64,000 nt of DNA, taken from assembly GCF_963677725.1 (NCBI RefSeq), contig NZ_OY782507.1, positions 2,604,001-2,668,000 on the forward strand, given 5' to 3'. Position numbers and translations under genes: made by a program. The notes beneath the pieces are model-generated. The model was given only the letters and a program-made list of their open reading frames with translations, did not search any database and was not told the origin of the DNA. Shown here in pieces: positions 16,983 through 26,425 of the stretch. The DNA comes from an uncultured Cohaesibacter sp. (GTDB lineage: Bacteria > Pseudomonadota > Alphaproteobacteria > Rhizobiales > Cohaesibacteraceae). Each line of letters begins with the position of its first letter. Within the stretch, counting starts at the first letter, position 1.

Positions 16983-17633
16983 CTATTTGAGAAATGGCTC
17001 AAGGCACGCATCGGCAAACAGCTTGAAGGCGCGGGAGCGATGGGACAGGCCGCGCTCACCACCCGGCTTCCAGCCATGTTTCTGGTCCGAGGTCATTTCA
17101 CCAAAGGTGATTTCGTGGCCTTCGGGGATGAACATCGGATCATAGCCAAAGCCCTTCTCACCACGCGGTGGCCAGATAACCTGCCCTTCCACCTCGCCGC
17201 GGAAAAACCGGGTTTCGCCATCGGGCCAAGCCAGACACAGGACCGCAATGAAGCGGCCCGTTCGATCCTTGTCTCCGGTTGCACCCTTGGCTTGCAGCTT
17301 TTCTTCAACATTGCGCATGGCCAGAGCAAAATCCTTGTCCGGACCAGCCCAACGCGCCGAATAGATGCCCGGATCACCATCGAGCGCATCCACGGCAAAG
17401 CCGGAATCATCAGCCAGAGCTGGCAGGCCCGTTGCCTTGGCCGCGGCCAAAGCCTTCAGTTCCGCATTGGCCTCAAAGGTGGTCCCGGTCTCTTCGGGCT
17501 CTTCAAGGTCCAGTTCGGTTGCGGTCTTGATGCTGAGACCATAATGGGCCAGCAATTCCCGAATTTCGCGGATCTTGCCTTTATTGTGGCTCGCCACCAC
17601 AAGCGGCGTGTCAATGCTCAGCTGATTGCTCAT
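16983..17633 (-). CDS. rdgB: XTP/dITP diphosphatase (RdgB/HAM1)
   Basis: A 216-residue house-cleaning pyrophosphatase that hydrolyses ITP, dITP and XTP and keeps deaminated purines out of nucleic acids. Family motifs: [13 protein letters not shown] at the start (SHNKGK phosphate loop), [37 protein letters not shown], and the C-terminal GLSHRSRAF. The start is 36 bp downstream of the rph stop, matching the usual rph-rdgB operon. Confidence 0.96.
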   Translation of the reverse strand: MSNQLSIDTPLVVASHNKGKIREIRELLAHYGLSIKTATELDLEEPEETGTTFEANAELKALAAAKATGLPALADDSGFAVDALDGDPGIYSARWAGPDKDFALAMRNVEEKLQAKGATGDKDRTGRFIAVLCLAWPDGETRFFRGEVEGQVIWPPRGEKGFGYDPMFIPEGHEITFGEMTSDQKHGWKPGGERGLSHRSRAFKLFADACLEPFLK

Positions 17634-17669
17634 TGGATGCTCTCTCTTTTGCGCGCGCTCACGATACGA

Positions 17670-18389
17670 TTAGGCTTCGTCGGCAATCTGAAGGGTCAGC
17701 AATTCGCCAATGCCTTTTTTGGCCAGACCCATCAGGGCCATCAATTCCTCTTCCGAGAATGGCTCGCCTTCTGCAGTGCCCTGGATTTCAACGATGCCGC
17801 CCTTGCCGGTCATGACAAAGTTTGCGTCGGTTTCGGCGTCTGAATCTTCAAGATAATCAAGATCGAGTACCGGAGTGCCATGATAGATGCCGCAGGAAAT
17901 GGCTGCGACCTGATCTTTCAGAATGGTGGCGTCCTTGGCAACCATGTTGCGGGCGCGCATCCACTCGATGCAATCACGCAAGGCAACCCATGCGCCGGTG
18001 ATCGAGGCTGTGCGAGTGCCGCCATCGGCTTGAATGACATCGCAGTCAACGGTGATCTGGCGTTCGCCGAGGGCTTCAAGATCGACGATGGCGCGCAAGG
18101 ACCGGCCGATCAGGCGCTGGATTTCCTGTGTCCGGCCAGACTGCTTGCCAGCCTGCGCTTCGCGGCGCATGCGATCGCCAGTGGCGCGGGGCAGCATGCC
18201 ATATTCGGCTGTTACCCAGCCGCGGTTCTGACCACGCAGCCAAGGCGGGATACGCTCCTCAAGACTGGCGGTGCAGAGCACATGGGTATCGCCAAACTTG
18301 ATCAGGCAGGAGCCTTCCGCATGTTTGGAGACATTGCGCGTGATCGTCACCTCGCGCTTCTGGTCTGGGGTACGTTTGGACGGGCGCAT
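17670..18389 (-). CDS. rph: Ribonuclease PH
   Basis: A 239-residue phosphorolytic 3'-5' exoribonuclease that trims tRNA 3' ends, releasing nucleoside diphosphates. The N-terminus [18 protein letters not shown] and the motifs [44 protein letters not shown] and DADGG-like [17 protein letters not shown] are all typical. The length is normal. It is transcribed away from hrcA, sharing a 263-bp divergent intergenic region that contains a TGTGCA-T-TGCACA palindrome at 18508-18520. Confidence 0.97.
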   Translation of the reverse strand: MRPSKRTPDQKREVTITRNVSKHAEGSCLIKFGDTHVLCTASLEERIPPWLRGQNRGWVTAEYGMLPRATGDRMRREAQAGKQSGRTQEIQRLIGRSLRAIVDLEALGERQITVDCDVIQADGGTRTASITGAWVALRDCIEWMRARNMVAKDATILKDQVAAISCGIYHGTPVLDLDYLEDSDAETDANFVMTGKGGIVEIQGTAEGEPFSEEELMALMGLAKKGIGELLTLQIADEA

Positions 18390-18652
18390 TGAAGTCTCCT
18401 GCTTGCTGTGTCGTTTGATCGGAACAACGGATCTGTCCGCTCACGCCGAGGTGAGAGGGCTTGTGATCTGGTTGATCATTGTTTCCGGTCCGCTCAGATC
18501 TATATCTTGTGCATTGCACATGTCTGAAGAGCTTTCTAGAAGTGCAGGGGCCTTGAGACAAGGGGTGCTTGCAGCATTTCGTGTTTTTGAGGCATAACAA
18601 TATGAAACGATGCTCCGAAGCCACGGAGCGTGTTATCGACAGAGAGTGTCAA

Positions 18653-19738
18653 ATGATCGATCGTATCAATAGCTTTCCACCCTATACCGGGATGGATGAC
18701 CGGTTGAAGGACATTTTCCGAACCATTGTCGAATCCTATCTGGAGACCGGCGATCCGGTTGGCTCGCGCAGCATTTCGCGCGCCTTGCCGATTTCCCTTT
18801 CACCGGCCTCGGTGCGCAATGTGATGTCGGATCTGGAGCATTTGGGGCTGATCTATGCACCCCATACCAGCGCCGGGCGTTTGCCGACCGAAATGGGTTT
18901 GCGTTTCTTTGTCGATGCCATGCTGGAATTTGGCGATCTGTCGAATGACGAGCGCCGCAGCATTGAAAGCCAGATGACGGCATCGCCAGCCCATGAGGCA
19001 GGTGTCGACAATCTTCTGACCAAGGCCAGCAAGATGCTCTCGGGCCTGTCGTCGGGCGCAGGGCTTGTATTGACCTCCAAGCAGGACAAACGGCTCAAGC
19101 ATGTGGAATTTGTCCGGCTGGAAACAACCAAAGCGCTTGTGGTGCTGGTGGATGAGGAAGACCGTGTCGAGAACCGCTTGATTGATTTGCCTACGGGACT
19201 GCCTGCGTCGGCACTGACGGAAGCGAGCAATTTCCTCAATGCCCATATTCGCGGCAAAACGCTGACTGCGGCGCAAACGGAGATCGAAGCTCATCGCCAT
19301 GCCTTGCAGGCGGAGCTGGATGAATTGACCGCCAAGCTGGTGGAAGCGGGGTTGGCCACATGGGCCGGGGCCAATACGGATCAGCCGCAAAGCCTGATCG
19401 TCCGCGGGCGGTCCAACCTATTGGAAAATGTCACGGCGCGGGAGGATCTGGAGCGGATCCGGCATCTGTTCGATGATCTGGAGACCAAGAAAGATCTGGT
19501 TCAGCTGTTGCAACTGGCTGATCAGGGGGACGGGGTGCGAATCTATATCGGGTCGGAGAATAAGCTCTTCTCCTTGTCCGGTTCGTCGGTCATCGTTTCA
19601 CCCTATCGGGATAGCGAGCAGAATATTGTCGGCATTTTAGGGGTGATTGGTCCAACGCGGCTCAATTATGCGCGCATCGTGCCGATGGTAGACTATACAG
19701 CGCGCGTTCTGACAAGCATGCTGTCCGAGAAGCCCTGA
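18653..19738 (+). CDS. hrcA: Heat-inducible transcription repressor HrcA
   Basis: HrcA binds CIRCE elements, usually ahead of groESL, and is released on heat shock. The protein has an N-terminal winged helix ([61 protein letters not shown]) and the C-terminal HrcA domain with [25 protein letters not shown] choose the ATG at 18653 (361 residues), preceded by AGAGAG; an ATG at 18602 with GAGG upstream would add 17 residues and cannot be excluded. I found no CIRCE inverted repeat in the hrcA, grpE or dnaK upstream regions. grpE follows 236 bp downstream. Confidence 0.95.
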   Translation: MIDRINSFPPYTGMDDRLKDIFRTIVESYLETGDPVGSRSISRALPISLSPASVRNVMSDLEHLGLIYAPHTSAGRLPTEMGLRFFVDAMLEFGDLSNDERRSIESQMTASPAHEAGVDNLLTKASKMLSGLSSGAGLVLTSKQDKRLKHVEFVRLETTKALVVLVDEEDRVENRLIDLPTGLPASALTEASNFLNAHIRGKTLTAAQTEIEAHRHALQAELDELTAKLVEAGLATWAGANTDQPQSLIVRGRSNLLENVTAREDLERIRHLFDDLETKKDLVQLLQLADQGDGVRIYIGSENKLFSLSGSSVIVSPYRDSEQNIVGILGVIGPTRLNYARIVPMVDYTARVLTSMLSEKP

Positions 19739-19811
19739 TCGGGAATCCCCATCGGTTTGTCTGCCTATTGGGTGCATTTCCACCCAAGTTGGGCGCTGAA
19801 GTGTGAATCGC

Positions 19812-19838
19812 TTTGAAATATGCGGGCCTTTTCCATCT
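19812..19838 (+). promoter_or_regulatory. Possible sigma-32-type promoter for grpE
   Basis: TTTGAAA followed, 12 bp later, by TTCCATCT resembles the enterobacterial CTTGAAA-N12-CCCCATnT pattern. It lies about 140 bp ahead of grpE. Weak on its own. Confidence 0.3.
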
Positions 19839-19974
19839 CTTTGCTCCGCGCTACTTGATTTTCTGCTGAAAAGCCTGATATCGGGTGCAAACCCAAAGAC
19901 CTGAGGATGTTTTGTGCGCGTTCGGTGATCTGCGTCACCCGGCAGCGCCAGTGTTCCAAAAGTGAGGCCAATTA

Positions 19975-20631
19975 ATGTCTGAAGAAAAGCAACATTCTGA
20001 AGCTGTCGAGGATCCGCTTGCCGAAGCTCCGGTTGAAGAGAATGCAGCTGACCAGCCCTATCTCAATCCGCTTGAAGCAGCGGAGTTGCGGATTGCCGAG
20101 TTGGAAAAAGACCATTCCGAGATGAAGGATCAGCTTCTGCGTACGGTCGCTGAAATGGAAAATCTGCGCCGCCGCACGGAAAAAGAAGTGCGCGATGCCA
20201 AGCAATTCTCCGTTACCAGCTTTGCGCGGGATATGCTGTCAGTTGCAGACAATCTACGCCGCGGGCAGGAAGCCATTTCCGAAGAAGATCGCGTTTCTGC
20301 CGATGGGGCCCTCAAAGCTCTGCTCGACGGCACCGCGATGACCGAACGGGAAATGCTCAAGACGCTGGAAAAACATGGCGTCAAGAAGCTGAACCCGGAA
20401 GGGGAAAAGTTCGACCCGAATTATCATCAGGCGATGTTTGAAGTCCCGAACCCGGATGTCCCGAACAATTCGGTCGTTCAGGTGGTGCAAGCCGGTTACG
20501 TAATCGGCACCCGCGTGCTGCGACCGGCGATGGTTGGGGTGGCAAAGGGTGGCCCGAAATTCCCGGCCCCTGCCGCAAATGAAGAAGGCGGCGAAGGGAC
20601 CTCGGGTGAGGGCCTCGACAAGAGCGTCTGA
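19975..20631 (+). CDS. grpE: Nucleotide exchange factor GrpE
   Basis: A 218-residue DnaK co-chaperone that speeds ADP release. An acidic N-terminal tail precedes a long coiled coil (about residues 40-90, with [18 protein letters not shown]), then the beta domain with [24 protein letters not shown] and [22 protein letters not shown]. The start has GTGAGG upstream. It stands apart from dnaK-dnaJ, 8.6 kb away, but next to hrcA as in many Alphaproteobacteria. It ends in a strong terminator at 20656. Confidence 0.96.
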   Translation: MSEEKQHSEAVEDPLAEAPVEENAADQPYLNPLEAAELRIAELEKDHSEMKDQLLRTVAEMENLRRRTEKEVRDAKQFSVTSFARDMLSVADNLRRGQEAISEEDRVSADGALKALLDGTAMTEREMLKTLEKHGVKKLNPEGEKFDPNYHQAMFEVPNPDVPNNSVVQVVQAGYVIGTRVLRPAMVGVAKGGPKFPAPAANEEGGEGTSGEGLDKSV

Positions 20632-20655
20632 TACAATCTGATGCCTGGATACACA

Positions 20656-20690
20656 GCCGTTGCCGCTCTCGTAAGCGGCAGCGGCTTTTT
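20656..20690 (+). terminator. Terminator after grpE
   Basis: A perfect 12-bp stem GCCGTTGCCGCT (20656-20667) / AGCGGCAGCGGC (20674-20685) followed by five Ts. Confidence 0.88.
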
Positions 20691-20739
20691 CACATCTGGA
20701 TAGATGATTCAGCAAAAATCCCGGATGAGAGGCAAAAGT

Positions 20740-20947
20740 GCGCGGTTTCGTCGCACTTTGAGGACCGTTTTTGCGCCTTCCCTATGATTTTTGTCAAAGT
20801 GAGACAGTTTGCCTGCAACTAAAGTGTATTTAACCTTGTGGTTCGGGTTCGCCAGTGCGTCTCTCTCCTCCCCTCGACGTTCCTCTGCTGGCACAATACC
20901 CATGGATCACGCCTCGAAGGAGACCTCCAACAGGTCTCCTTTTTTTT
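20740..20947 (+). ncRNA. Candidate small RNA with its own terminator
   Basis: A gene-free stretch after the grpE terminator ends in a second strong plus-strand terminator: GGAGACCT (20919-20926) / AGGTCTCC (20932-20939) followed by eight Ts. The neighbouring LysR gene runs the other way, so this terminator serves a separate transcript. Upstream lies a pyrimidine-rich segment TCTCTCCTCCCCTC (about 20860-20874) that could pair with Shine-Dalgarno sequences, a common mode for alphaproteobacterial sRNAs. The 5' end and promoter are not clear, so the left boundary is a guess. No match to a named RNA family is claimed. Confidence 0.4.
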
Positions 20948-20992
20948 GCCTATACGTCATCTCTGAGTTACGTATAAGGAAAGTCGATCCGG

Positions 20993-21886
20993 TCAGCCCC
21001 TGCCAAGGGCTGTGATGATCCATGAGCGAAACTGGATGGCAGCGGGACTGATGTGACCGCGCTGGCGGACCAATTGCATGGAGCGACCTGTGGGAAGTGG
21101 CGTCGCATCAAGCGCAACGAGGCTGCCGTCCGCCAAGGCAGGGCGAGCCAATTGCCGATGCGCCATGAAGACCCCCCTGCCCTGCTTGGCGGCTTCGAGC
21201 GCCAGCCATTGATTGGGATATTTGAGGCCCGACTGCCAGTCCAGAGACAGGCTCGCCCGTTTCTCTGCCCAGTGCGACCAGTCCCCCTCGCAATGGACAT
21301 CATGCAACAAGGTCACCGGCCTCCAATTATATGGATCCTGAAGGCCCAGCAGATCGCGATATTGTTGCGAGCACACCGGCTGGATTGCATCCTCATAGAG
21401 AGGCTCACATAGAAGATCCGAGCCATCTATCGCGCGGTCGGTAATCAGGAAGTCGAGCGCTTCCATCGTTTGAGTGCCAGCGCGTTTGGATTTCTGTCGC
21501 GGGATGATTTCGACCTGCGGGTTGGCCTGATAGAAGTCTTGCAGATTTGGCAGCAGCCAGCCTTCGAGCAAGTCGGACGGCAGGGCGATAGACAGGGAAA
21601 TGAGAGACGCGTCTGTTTGTTTTGGTGGCAGCAAGGTGGCGAGTTGATCGAGCAGGCGGGTCACTTCGGGCAAGTAATGGTCCCCGGCTTCGGTCAAGGC
21701 AACCTTGTTGGCTCGCCGGACAAACAGCGCCTCACCGAGCCATGACTCAAGGCCTTTGACATGCTGGCTGATGGCGGTCGAGGTCACATTCAGTTCCTGC
21801 GCCGCCCGCGCAAAGGAGCCGTGACGGGCCGCGGCTTCAAAGGCTTTGACGGCACTGAAGGGGGGAAGCTTGCGATGCTTGTCCAT
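20993..21886 (-). CDS. LysR-family transcriptional regulator (GcvA-like)
   Basis: A 297-residue LysR regulator. The N-terminal winged helix-turn-helix (about residues 5-65) reads LPPFSAVKAFEAAARHGSFARAAQELNVTSTAISQHVKGLE, close to the GcvA/AmpR subgroup, followed by a linker helix and a periplasmic-binding-protein-like effector domain. The effector is unknown. It lies downstream of putA on the same strand, 135 bp away and separated by a long hairpin, so a link to proline metabolism is possible but not shown. Confidence 0.88.
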   Translation of the reverse strand: MDKHRKLPPFSAVKAFEAAARHGSFARAAQELNVTSTAISQHVKGLESWLGEALFVRRANKVALTEAGDHYLPEVTRLLDQLATLLPPKQTDASLISLSIALPSDLLEGWLLPNLQDFYQANPQVEIIPRQKSKRAGTQTMEALDFLITDRAIDGSDLLCEPLYEDAIQPVCSQQYRDLLGLQDPYNWRPVTLLHDVHCEGDWSHWAEKRASLSLDWQSGLKYPNQWLALEAAKQGRGVFMAHRQLARPALADGSLVALDATPLPTGRSMQLVRQRGHISPAAIQFRSWIITALGRG

Positions 21887-21960
21887 TCTCGACTCTCACT
21901 GATCTCTTTGGTGAGCCTCGCCCGGCTTGAGGCCTCTTTAGAATGCCAGAGAAACAATAA

Positions 21961-21996
21961 AGGGCAAGAAAAACTTTTCCAAGTTTTTCTTGCCCT
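21961..21996 (-). terminator. Perfect 16-bp hairpin after putA
   Basis: AGGGCAAGAAAAACTT (21961-21976) and AAGTTTTTCTTGCCCT (21981-21996) are exact complements around a TTCC loop. On the minus strand the stem is followed by a T-rich stretch (TTATTGTTTC), so it should terminate putA 26 bp past its stop. Confidence 0.7.
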
Positions 21997-22021
21997 CTCA
22001 CATCAAGCTGTTTTTACTTGA

Positions 22022-25000
22022 TTATTTTTCCCGTCCTTCCGCTGCGGCAAGCAATTGGGCATTGCCGCCAGAGGCAGTGGTATCGACACAGAGATGGCGC
22101 TCAAGGATGAAACGCGCAGGATCCGCTTCAACAATCAGCGGCATCAAGACGCCGTCGCGCTTGGCGATCTCCACACGCAACGCCCGTTTGGTGTCAGCCT
22201 CGAAGCAGCAGGCAACCGCGTCGATGGCGTCCAGATCGGAAATTGTTTCGATGTCGATATGACCATCAATGCCAACAATGGGTGCGCCAGACGATGCAAG
22301 CTGTTCGGCCAAAGCCTTGGCACCGGGAGCCACCAATGTGACTGCACAGCCACCGACCAGAGCCGCCACTGCCATTTTGAGGGTTTCGCTATCGTCACCC
22401 CCGGCAACGAGGGCAATGCCACGCGGAGCAAAGGTCAGGCGGTTGGATTCCCCGGTTGGCCCTGGCATCTCGCGTGGTTCAAGGGCTTCACCCATCTGGT
22501 CGTCAAACTCGACCGGCAGGTCACATACCCCTTTCAGCGACGCATAGCGAAGGGCATTGGCAGCCCAATGATCGCGCAGAGAATGTTCAGCCTGCAACTG
22601 ATGGATCGCATTTTGCAGCTCAATGGTCGACACCTGCTCACCACTCATGGCGCTGGTGGCCGAAGCCGCTCCCTGATAGAAGCGGTTGACATAGTGCGGA
22701 CCGCCCGCTTTTGGACCAGTGCCGGACAGTCCTTCGCCACCGAAGGGCTGGGATCCGACAATCGCACCGATCTGGTTGCGGTTGACATAGATGTTGCCTA
22801 CCTTGATCCGGTCGACAATTTCCTGCACCCGATTGTCCATGCGGGTATGCAGGCCAAAGGTGAGGCCGAAGCCCTTGGCATTGATGCGATCGACCACCTT
22901 GCGGACATCGCGTGCCGCAAAGGAAGCCACATGCAGGACAGGACCAAAGATCTCCTCTTCCAGCTCCTCGATGCCGGAGAGCTGAATAAGGGTCGGAGCG
23001 CAAAAAATGCCTTGATCAGGCACATTCAGCTGTTTGATCAGCTTGCCAGCAGCACGCATTGCCTCGCAATGGATGTCGATCTTGCTTTTGGCGGCTTGAT
23101 CGATCACCGGCCCGATATCGGTTGACCAGTCCCATGGATTGCCCAAAGCCAGCTCAGTCATCGCGCCTTTGAGCATTTCGATCACCCGCTCATAAATGTC
23201 CTCCTGCACATAAAGCATACGCAGCGCCGAGCAACGCTGACCAGCCGACTGGAAGCTTGAGGCGAGGATATCGCGCACGGCCTGTTCCGGCAGAGCGGTG
23301 GAATCGACGATCATTGCATTCAGACCGCCGGTTTCGGCAATGACGGGTGCGTCAGGCGACACATTTTCCGCCATGGCGCGGTTGATGGTTTGGGCGACAC
23401 CGGTCGAGCCTGTGAAGCAAACCCCGGCAATGCGTGGGTCGCTGGTGATGGGTGTGCCGACGGTGCGGCCGCTGCCGGGCAGCAATTGCATTGCGGCTTT
23501 CGGAATGCCAGCTTCATGCATCAGTTCGACAGCGCGGGCGGCGATCAGCGGGGTTGGGCCGGCGGGTTTTGCCAAAACCGCATTGCCTGCGGCCAGAGCG
23601 GCCAGAATCTGACCCGTGAAAATGGCAAGCGGGAAGTTCCACGGCGAAATACAGGCGATTGTCCCGCGGGCCTGCTTTTTGGCCTCAGCCTCCAAGCGCT
23701 CTGCCTCATTGGCATAGAAACGGGCGAAGTCGACCGCTTCACGCACTTCACCAATGGCATCGAGCATGGTTTTGCCCGCTTCTCGGCTAGCAAGCGCAAA
23801 GAATTCCGGTGCATGGGCTTCATAAAGATCGCCGACCTTGCGCAAGATCGCGGCCCGCTCGGCTGTTGGGACTTGCGACCATGCTTCAAATCCCTTGACG
23901 CTTGCGTTAAGGGCAACTTCGACATCCTCAGCCGAAGCCTGAGCAACAAGGCCGATCTGGTCAGACGGATCAGCCGGGTTGAAGACCGGTTTCATTTCGG
24001 AAGCGGTTTCATAGCCATCAATCATTGGTTTTGCGATCCATTGATGGGTTTTGAAGCGACCTCTTTGCTCATCCAACCTGGCCATGGTGACTGGATCGGT
24101 ATGGTCCCAGCCTTTGGAATTGCGGCGGTTTGCACCAAAAATGTCTTTTGGCTTGGTGATGTAGGGATTGGCAATTGCGTCGCCGAGGCTTCGGACTTGC
24201 GCAAAGGGATCCTTGGCGATGTCTTCCGGTGCGATGCTTTCATCGACAATCTGGTTGACGAAGGAGGAGTTGGCGCCATTTTCCAACAAGCGACGGACCA
24301 GATAGGCCAGCAGATCTTCATGCGCACCTACCGGTGCATAGATGCGGCAATTGACACTTTCGGTCTTCATCAGGGTTTCGAACAGACTTTCGCCCATGCC
24401 GTGGAGACGCTGGAATTCGAACTGATCCTTGGTAATGCCCATGGTCTGGGCGATTTCAAGGATCGCAGCGACCGAATGGGCGTTGTGGGATGCAAATTGC
24501 GGGTAAATCCGGTCGGTCATGTCCAGAAGACGGTGGGCATTGGACAAGTAAGACACGTCGGAATTGACCTTACGTGTGAAGACCGGAAAACCGTCAAGGC
24601 CCATCACCTGGGCGCGCTTGACCTCGGCATCCCAATAGGCGCCCTTGACGAGACGCACGGTGATCTTTCGGCCGAGCTTGTGGGTCAGGGCATAGAGCCA
24701 GTCAATGACGAAGGACGCGCGATGACCGTAGCTCTGGACGACGACGCCAAAGCCATCCCAGCCAGCCAGCGCCGGATCTGAAAAGACCTTTTCGATAACA
24801 TCAAGGGACAGATCGAGGCGGTCCATTTCCTCGGCATCGATGTTAAAGCCCATATTGGCGGATTTGGCCAGCAAAGCCAGCGACAGGGTGCGTGAGGTGA
24901 GTTCTTTGAGGACCCGGTCCTTTTTGCCCATCTCATAGCGGGAATGGAGCGCCGACAATTTGACCGAAATGCCCGGATTCTTCATCGTGTCGTCGGACTT

Positions 25001-25717
25001 GCAATGTTTGGCCAGCGCGGTGATCGCATCCGAATAGGCAATGTGATAGCGCATCGCATCCTGCTCGGTGCGCGCAGATTCGCCCAACATGTCGTAGGAA
25101 TAGACATAGCCTTTCTTTTGCATGTCCTGAGCGCGGTTGGTGGCCTTTTCGATGGTGGTGCCGAGCACGAATTGACGCCCCAGTTCCTTCATGGCTTGTG
25201 CCACGGCGGTACGAACCACAGGCTCTCCCATGCGCTTGACCATGGAATGCAGGGTGGTGGCCAAGCCTTTTTCATCGTCGGTTTTCAGCAATTTGCCGGT
25301 CAGCATCAGGCCCCAGGTGGAGGCATTGACCAGTGGCGAGGCGGATTTACCCAGATGGACGCCCCATTCGCTGGGCGCGATCTTGTCGGAAATCAGCGCG
25401 TCAATGGTGTCCGGGTCCGGTACGCGCAGCAGGGCTTCGGCCAGGCACATCAGGGCAATGCCTTCCTTGGTCGACAGGCCATACTGAGCCAGGAAACTCT
25501 CCATCATGGTGGGCGAGGCGCTGGTACGGATGGCCCGTACCAGATCGGCAGCGCGTTTGCTGGCCTGCGCGCAGAGATGTTCGTCTAAGTCGGCTTCCTG
25601 CATCAGGCGGCGGACATTTTCGGCCTCATCGGCCAGATAATGGTCGCGAATGATGGTGCGAAGGCTGGTCATGCGGTCGGTCAGATCCTGTGCCCGCTCG
25701 CTAGTTTGTTGATCCAT
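22022..25717 (-). CDS. putA: Bifunctional proline dehydrogenase / P5C dehydrogenase PutA
   Basis: A 1231-residue enzyme that oxidises proline to glutamate in two steps. After an N-terminal helical arm (about 1-90) comes the FAD-dependent proline dehydrogenase barrel (about 100-490), with VSVKLSALHSRYE, VRLVKGAYWDAEVKRAQ and FQRLHGMGESL. The NAD-dependent aldehyde dehydrogenase domain (about 590-1010) has ACISPWNFPLAIFTGQ, FTGSTGVAQ, the general base in IAETGGLNAM and the catalytic Cys in SAGQRCSALR. A C-terminal region of about 200 residues follows, typical of long PutAs. No ribbon-helix-helix DNA-binding domain is present, so it is not a self-repressing PutA; the divergent Lrp-type gene probably regulates it. 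Confidence 0.96.
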   Translation of the reverse strand: MDQQTSERAQDLTDRMTSLRTIIRDHYLADEAENVRRLMQEADLDEHLCAQASKRAADLVRAIRTSASPTMMESFLAQYGLSTKEGIALMCLAEALLRVPDPDTIDALISDKIAPSEWGVHLGKSASPLVNASTWGLMLTGKLLKTDDEKGLATTLHSMVKRMGEPVVRTAVAQAMKELGRQFVLGTTIEKATNRAQDMQKKGYVYSYDMLGESARTEQDAMRYHIAYSDAITALAKHCKSDDTMKNPGISVKLSALHSRYEMGKKDRVLKELTSRTLSLALLAKSANMGFNIDAEEMDRLDLSLDVIEKVFSDPALAGWDGFGVVVQSYGHRASFVIDWLYALTHKLGRKITVRLVKGAYWDAEVKRAQVMGLDGFPVFTRKVNSDVSYLSNAHRLLDMTDRIYPQFASHNAHSVAAILEIAQTMGITKDQFEFQRLHGMGESLFETLMKTESVNCRIYAPVGAHEDLLAYLVRRLLENGANSSFVNQIVDESIAPEDIAKDPFAQVRSLGDAIANPYITKPKDIFGANRRNSKGWDHTDPVTMARLDEQRGRFKTHQWIAKPMIDGYETASEMKPVFNPADPSDQIGLVAQASAEDVEVALNASVKGFEAWSQVPTAERAAILRKVGDLYEAHAPEFFALASREAGKTMLDAIGEVREAVDFARFYANEAERLEAEAKKQARGTIACISPWNFPLAIFTGQILAALAAGNAVLAKPAGPTPLIAARAVELMHEAGIPKAAMQLLPGSGRTVGTPITSDPRIAGVCFTGSTGVAQTINRAMAENVSPDAPVIAETGGLNAMIVDSTALPEQAVRDILASSFQSAGQRCSALRMLYVQEDIYERVIEMLKGAMTELALGNPWDWSTDIGPVIDQAAKSKIDIHCEAMRAAGKLIKQLNVPDQGIFCAPTLIQLSGIEELEEEIFGPVLHVASFAARDVRKVVDRINAKGFGLTFGLHTRMDNRVQEIVDRIKVGNIYVNRNQIGAIVGSQPFGGEGLSGTGPKAGGPHYVNRFYQGAASATSAMSGEQVSTIELQNAIHQLQAEHSLRDHWAANALRYASLKGVCDLPVEFDDQMGEALEPREMPGPTGESNRLTFAPRGIALVAGGDDSETLKMAVAALVGGCAVTLVAPGAKALAEQLASSGAPIVGIDGHIDIETISDLDAIDAVACCFEADTKRALRVEIAKRDGVLMPLIVEADPARFILERHLCVDTTASGGNAQLLAAAEGREK

Positions 25718-25947
25718 CTGGACCTCCTTGGACGGCTATGCTCGGCGGATCGATCTTGATTTTGCTTTGGTTTCGCTCTGACTTCAGGCGAGGATGTCGG
25801 TACCGCGAGGCGATGTGATTGCTTGGAAGATAGCCTTAGAATAGCGGAAAATGCCTAGGCGAACTGACTGAATTATTTGCAAATTTAGCCATATTCGTTT
25901 ATTTTCATGATCTAAACCTATTTTATCGACTATAAATTGTGTGAATT
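25718..25947. promoter_or_regulatory. Divergent putA / Lrp-type regulator promoter region
   Basis: 230 bp, AT-rich toward the regulator side (25860-25947). TATAAAT at 25931-25937 is a plausible -10 for the regulator. PutR-type Lrp proteins bind such regions; I cannot define the exact site by eye. Confidence 0.45.
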
Positions 25948-26397
25948 ATGGATAATTTGGATAATCTTGATCGCAAAATTCTCGACGTGCTGGCCGATGA
26001 CGGACGCATTACGGTGACCGATTTGGCCAAAAGGGTAGGCCTGTCAAAGACCCCTTGCCAGCTCAGGATGCGCAAGCTGGAGGACCGTGGCTATATCCGC
26101 GGCTACGGCGCGATGCTCGATCCGGAAAAACTGGGGGAAGGGCATATTGCCTTTGTGCAGGTGTCCTTGAGTGACACCCGCTCGGACGCGCTTAATGCTT
26201 TCAACGAGGCGGTGCGCCATATCCGCGAAATCGAGCAATGCCATATGATCGCGTCGAATTTCGATTATCTGCTGAAAATCCGCACCCGCGACATGTCGAA
26301 CTATCGCAAGGTACTGGGAGAGAAAATCTCCGCCCTGCCCCATGTGTCACACACATCGACCTTTGTGGTGATGGAAAGCGTCAAGGATCGCAAGTGA
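25948..26397 (+). CDS. putR: Lrp/AsnC-family regulator, probable proline-responsive PutR
   Basis: A 149-residue Lrp/AsnC protein. The N-terminal helix-turn-helix (about 2-60) reads LDNLDRKILDVLADDGRITVTDLAKRVGLSKTPCQLRMRKLE; the C-terminal RAM effector domain (about 65-145) contains VRHIREIEQCHMIASNFDYLLKIRTRDM. Position 230 bp from putA and divergent from it is the arrangement of PutR in Agrobacterium and Rhodobacter, where it activates putA in the presence of proline; the name here rests on that context and family. Confidence 0.85.
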   Translation: MDNLDNLDRKILDVLADDGRITVTDLAKRVGLSKTPCQLRMRKLEDRGYIRGYGAMLDPEKLGEGHIAFVQVSLSDTRSDALNAFNEAVRHIREIEQCHMIASNFDYLLKIRTRDMSNYRKVLGEKISALPHVSHTSTFVVMESVKDRK

Positions 26398-26425
26398 GCC
26401 GGGCAAGTGAACCGGATTGACGGCA

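Noticed and set aside
18508-18520. TGTGCA-T-TGCACA palindrome in the rph-hrcA spacer as an operator
   Set aside because: Six-base arms are short enough to occur by chance and no regulator is known for this position.
22055-24781. Two long plus-strand frames (356 and 463 codons) opposite putA
   Set aside because: They are antisense shadows of a well-conserved enzyme, with no recognisable protein features.
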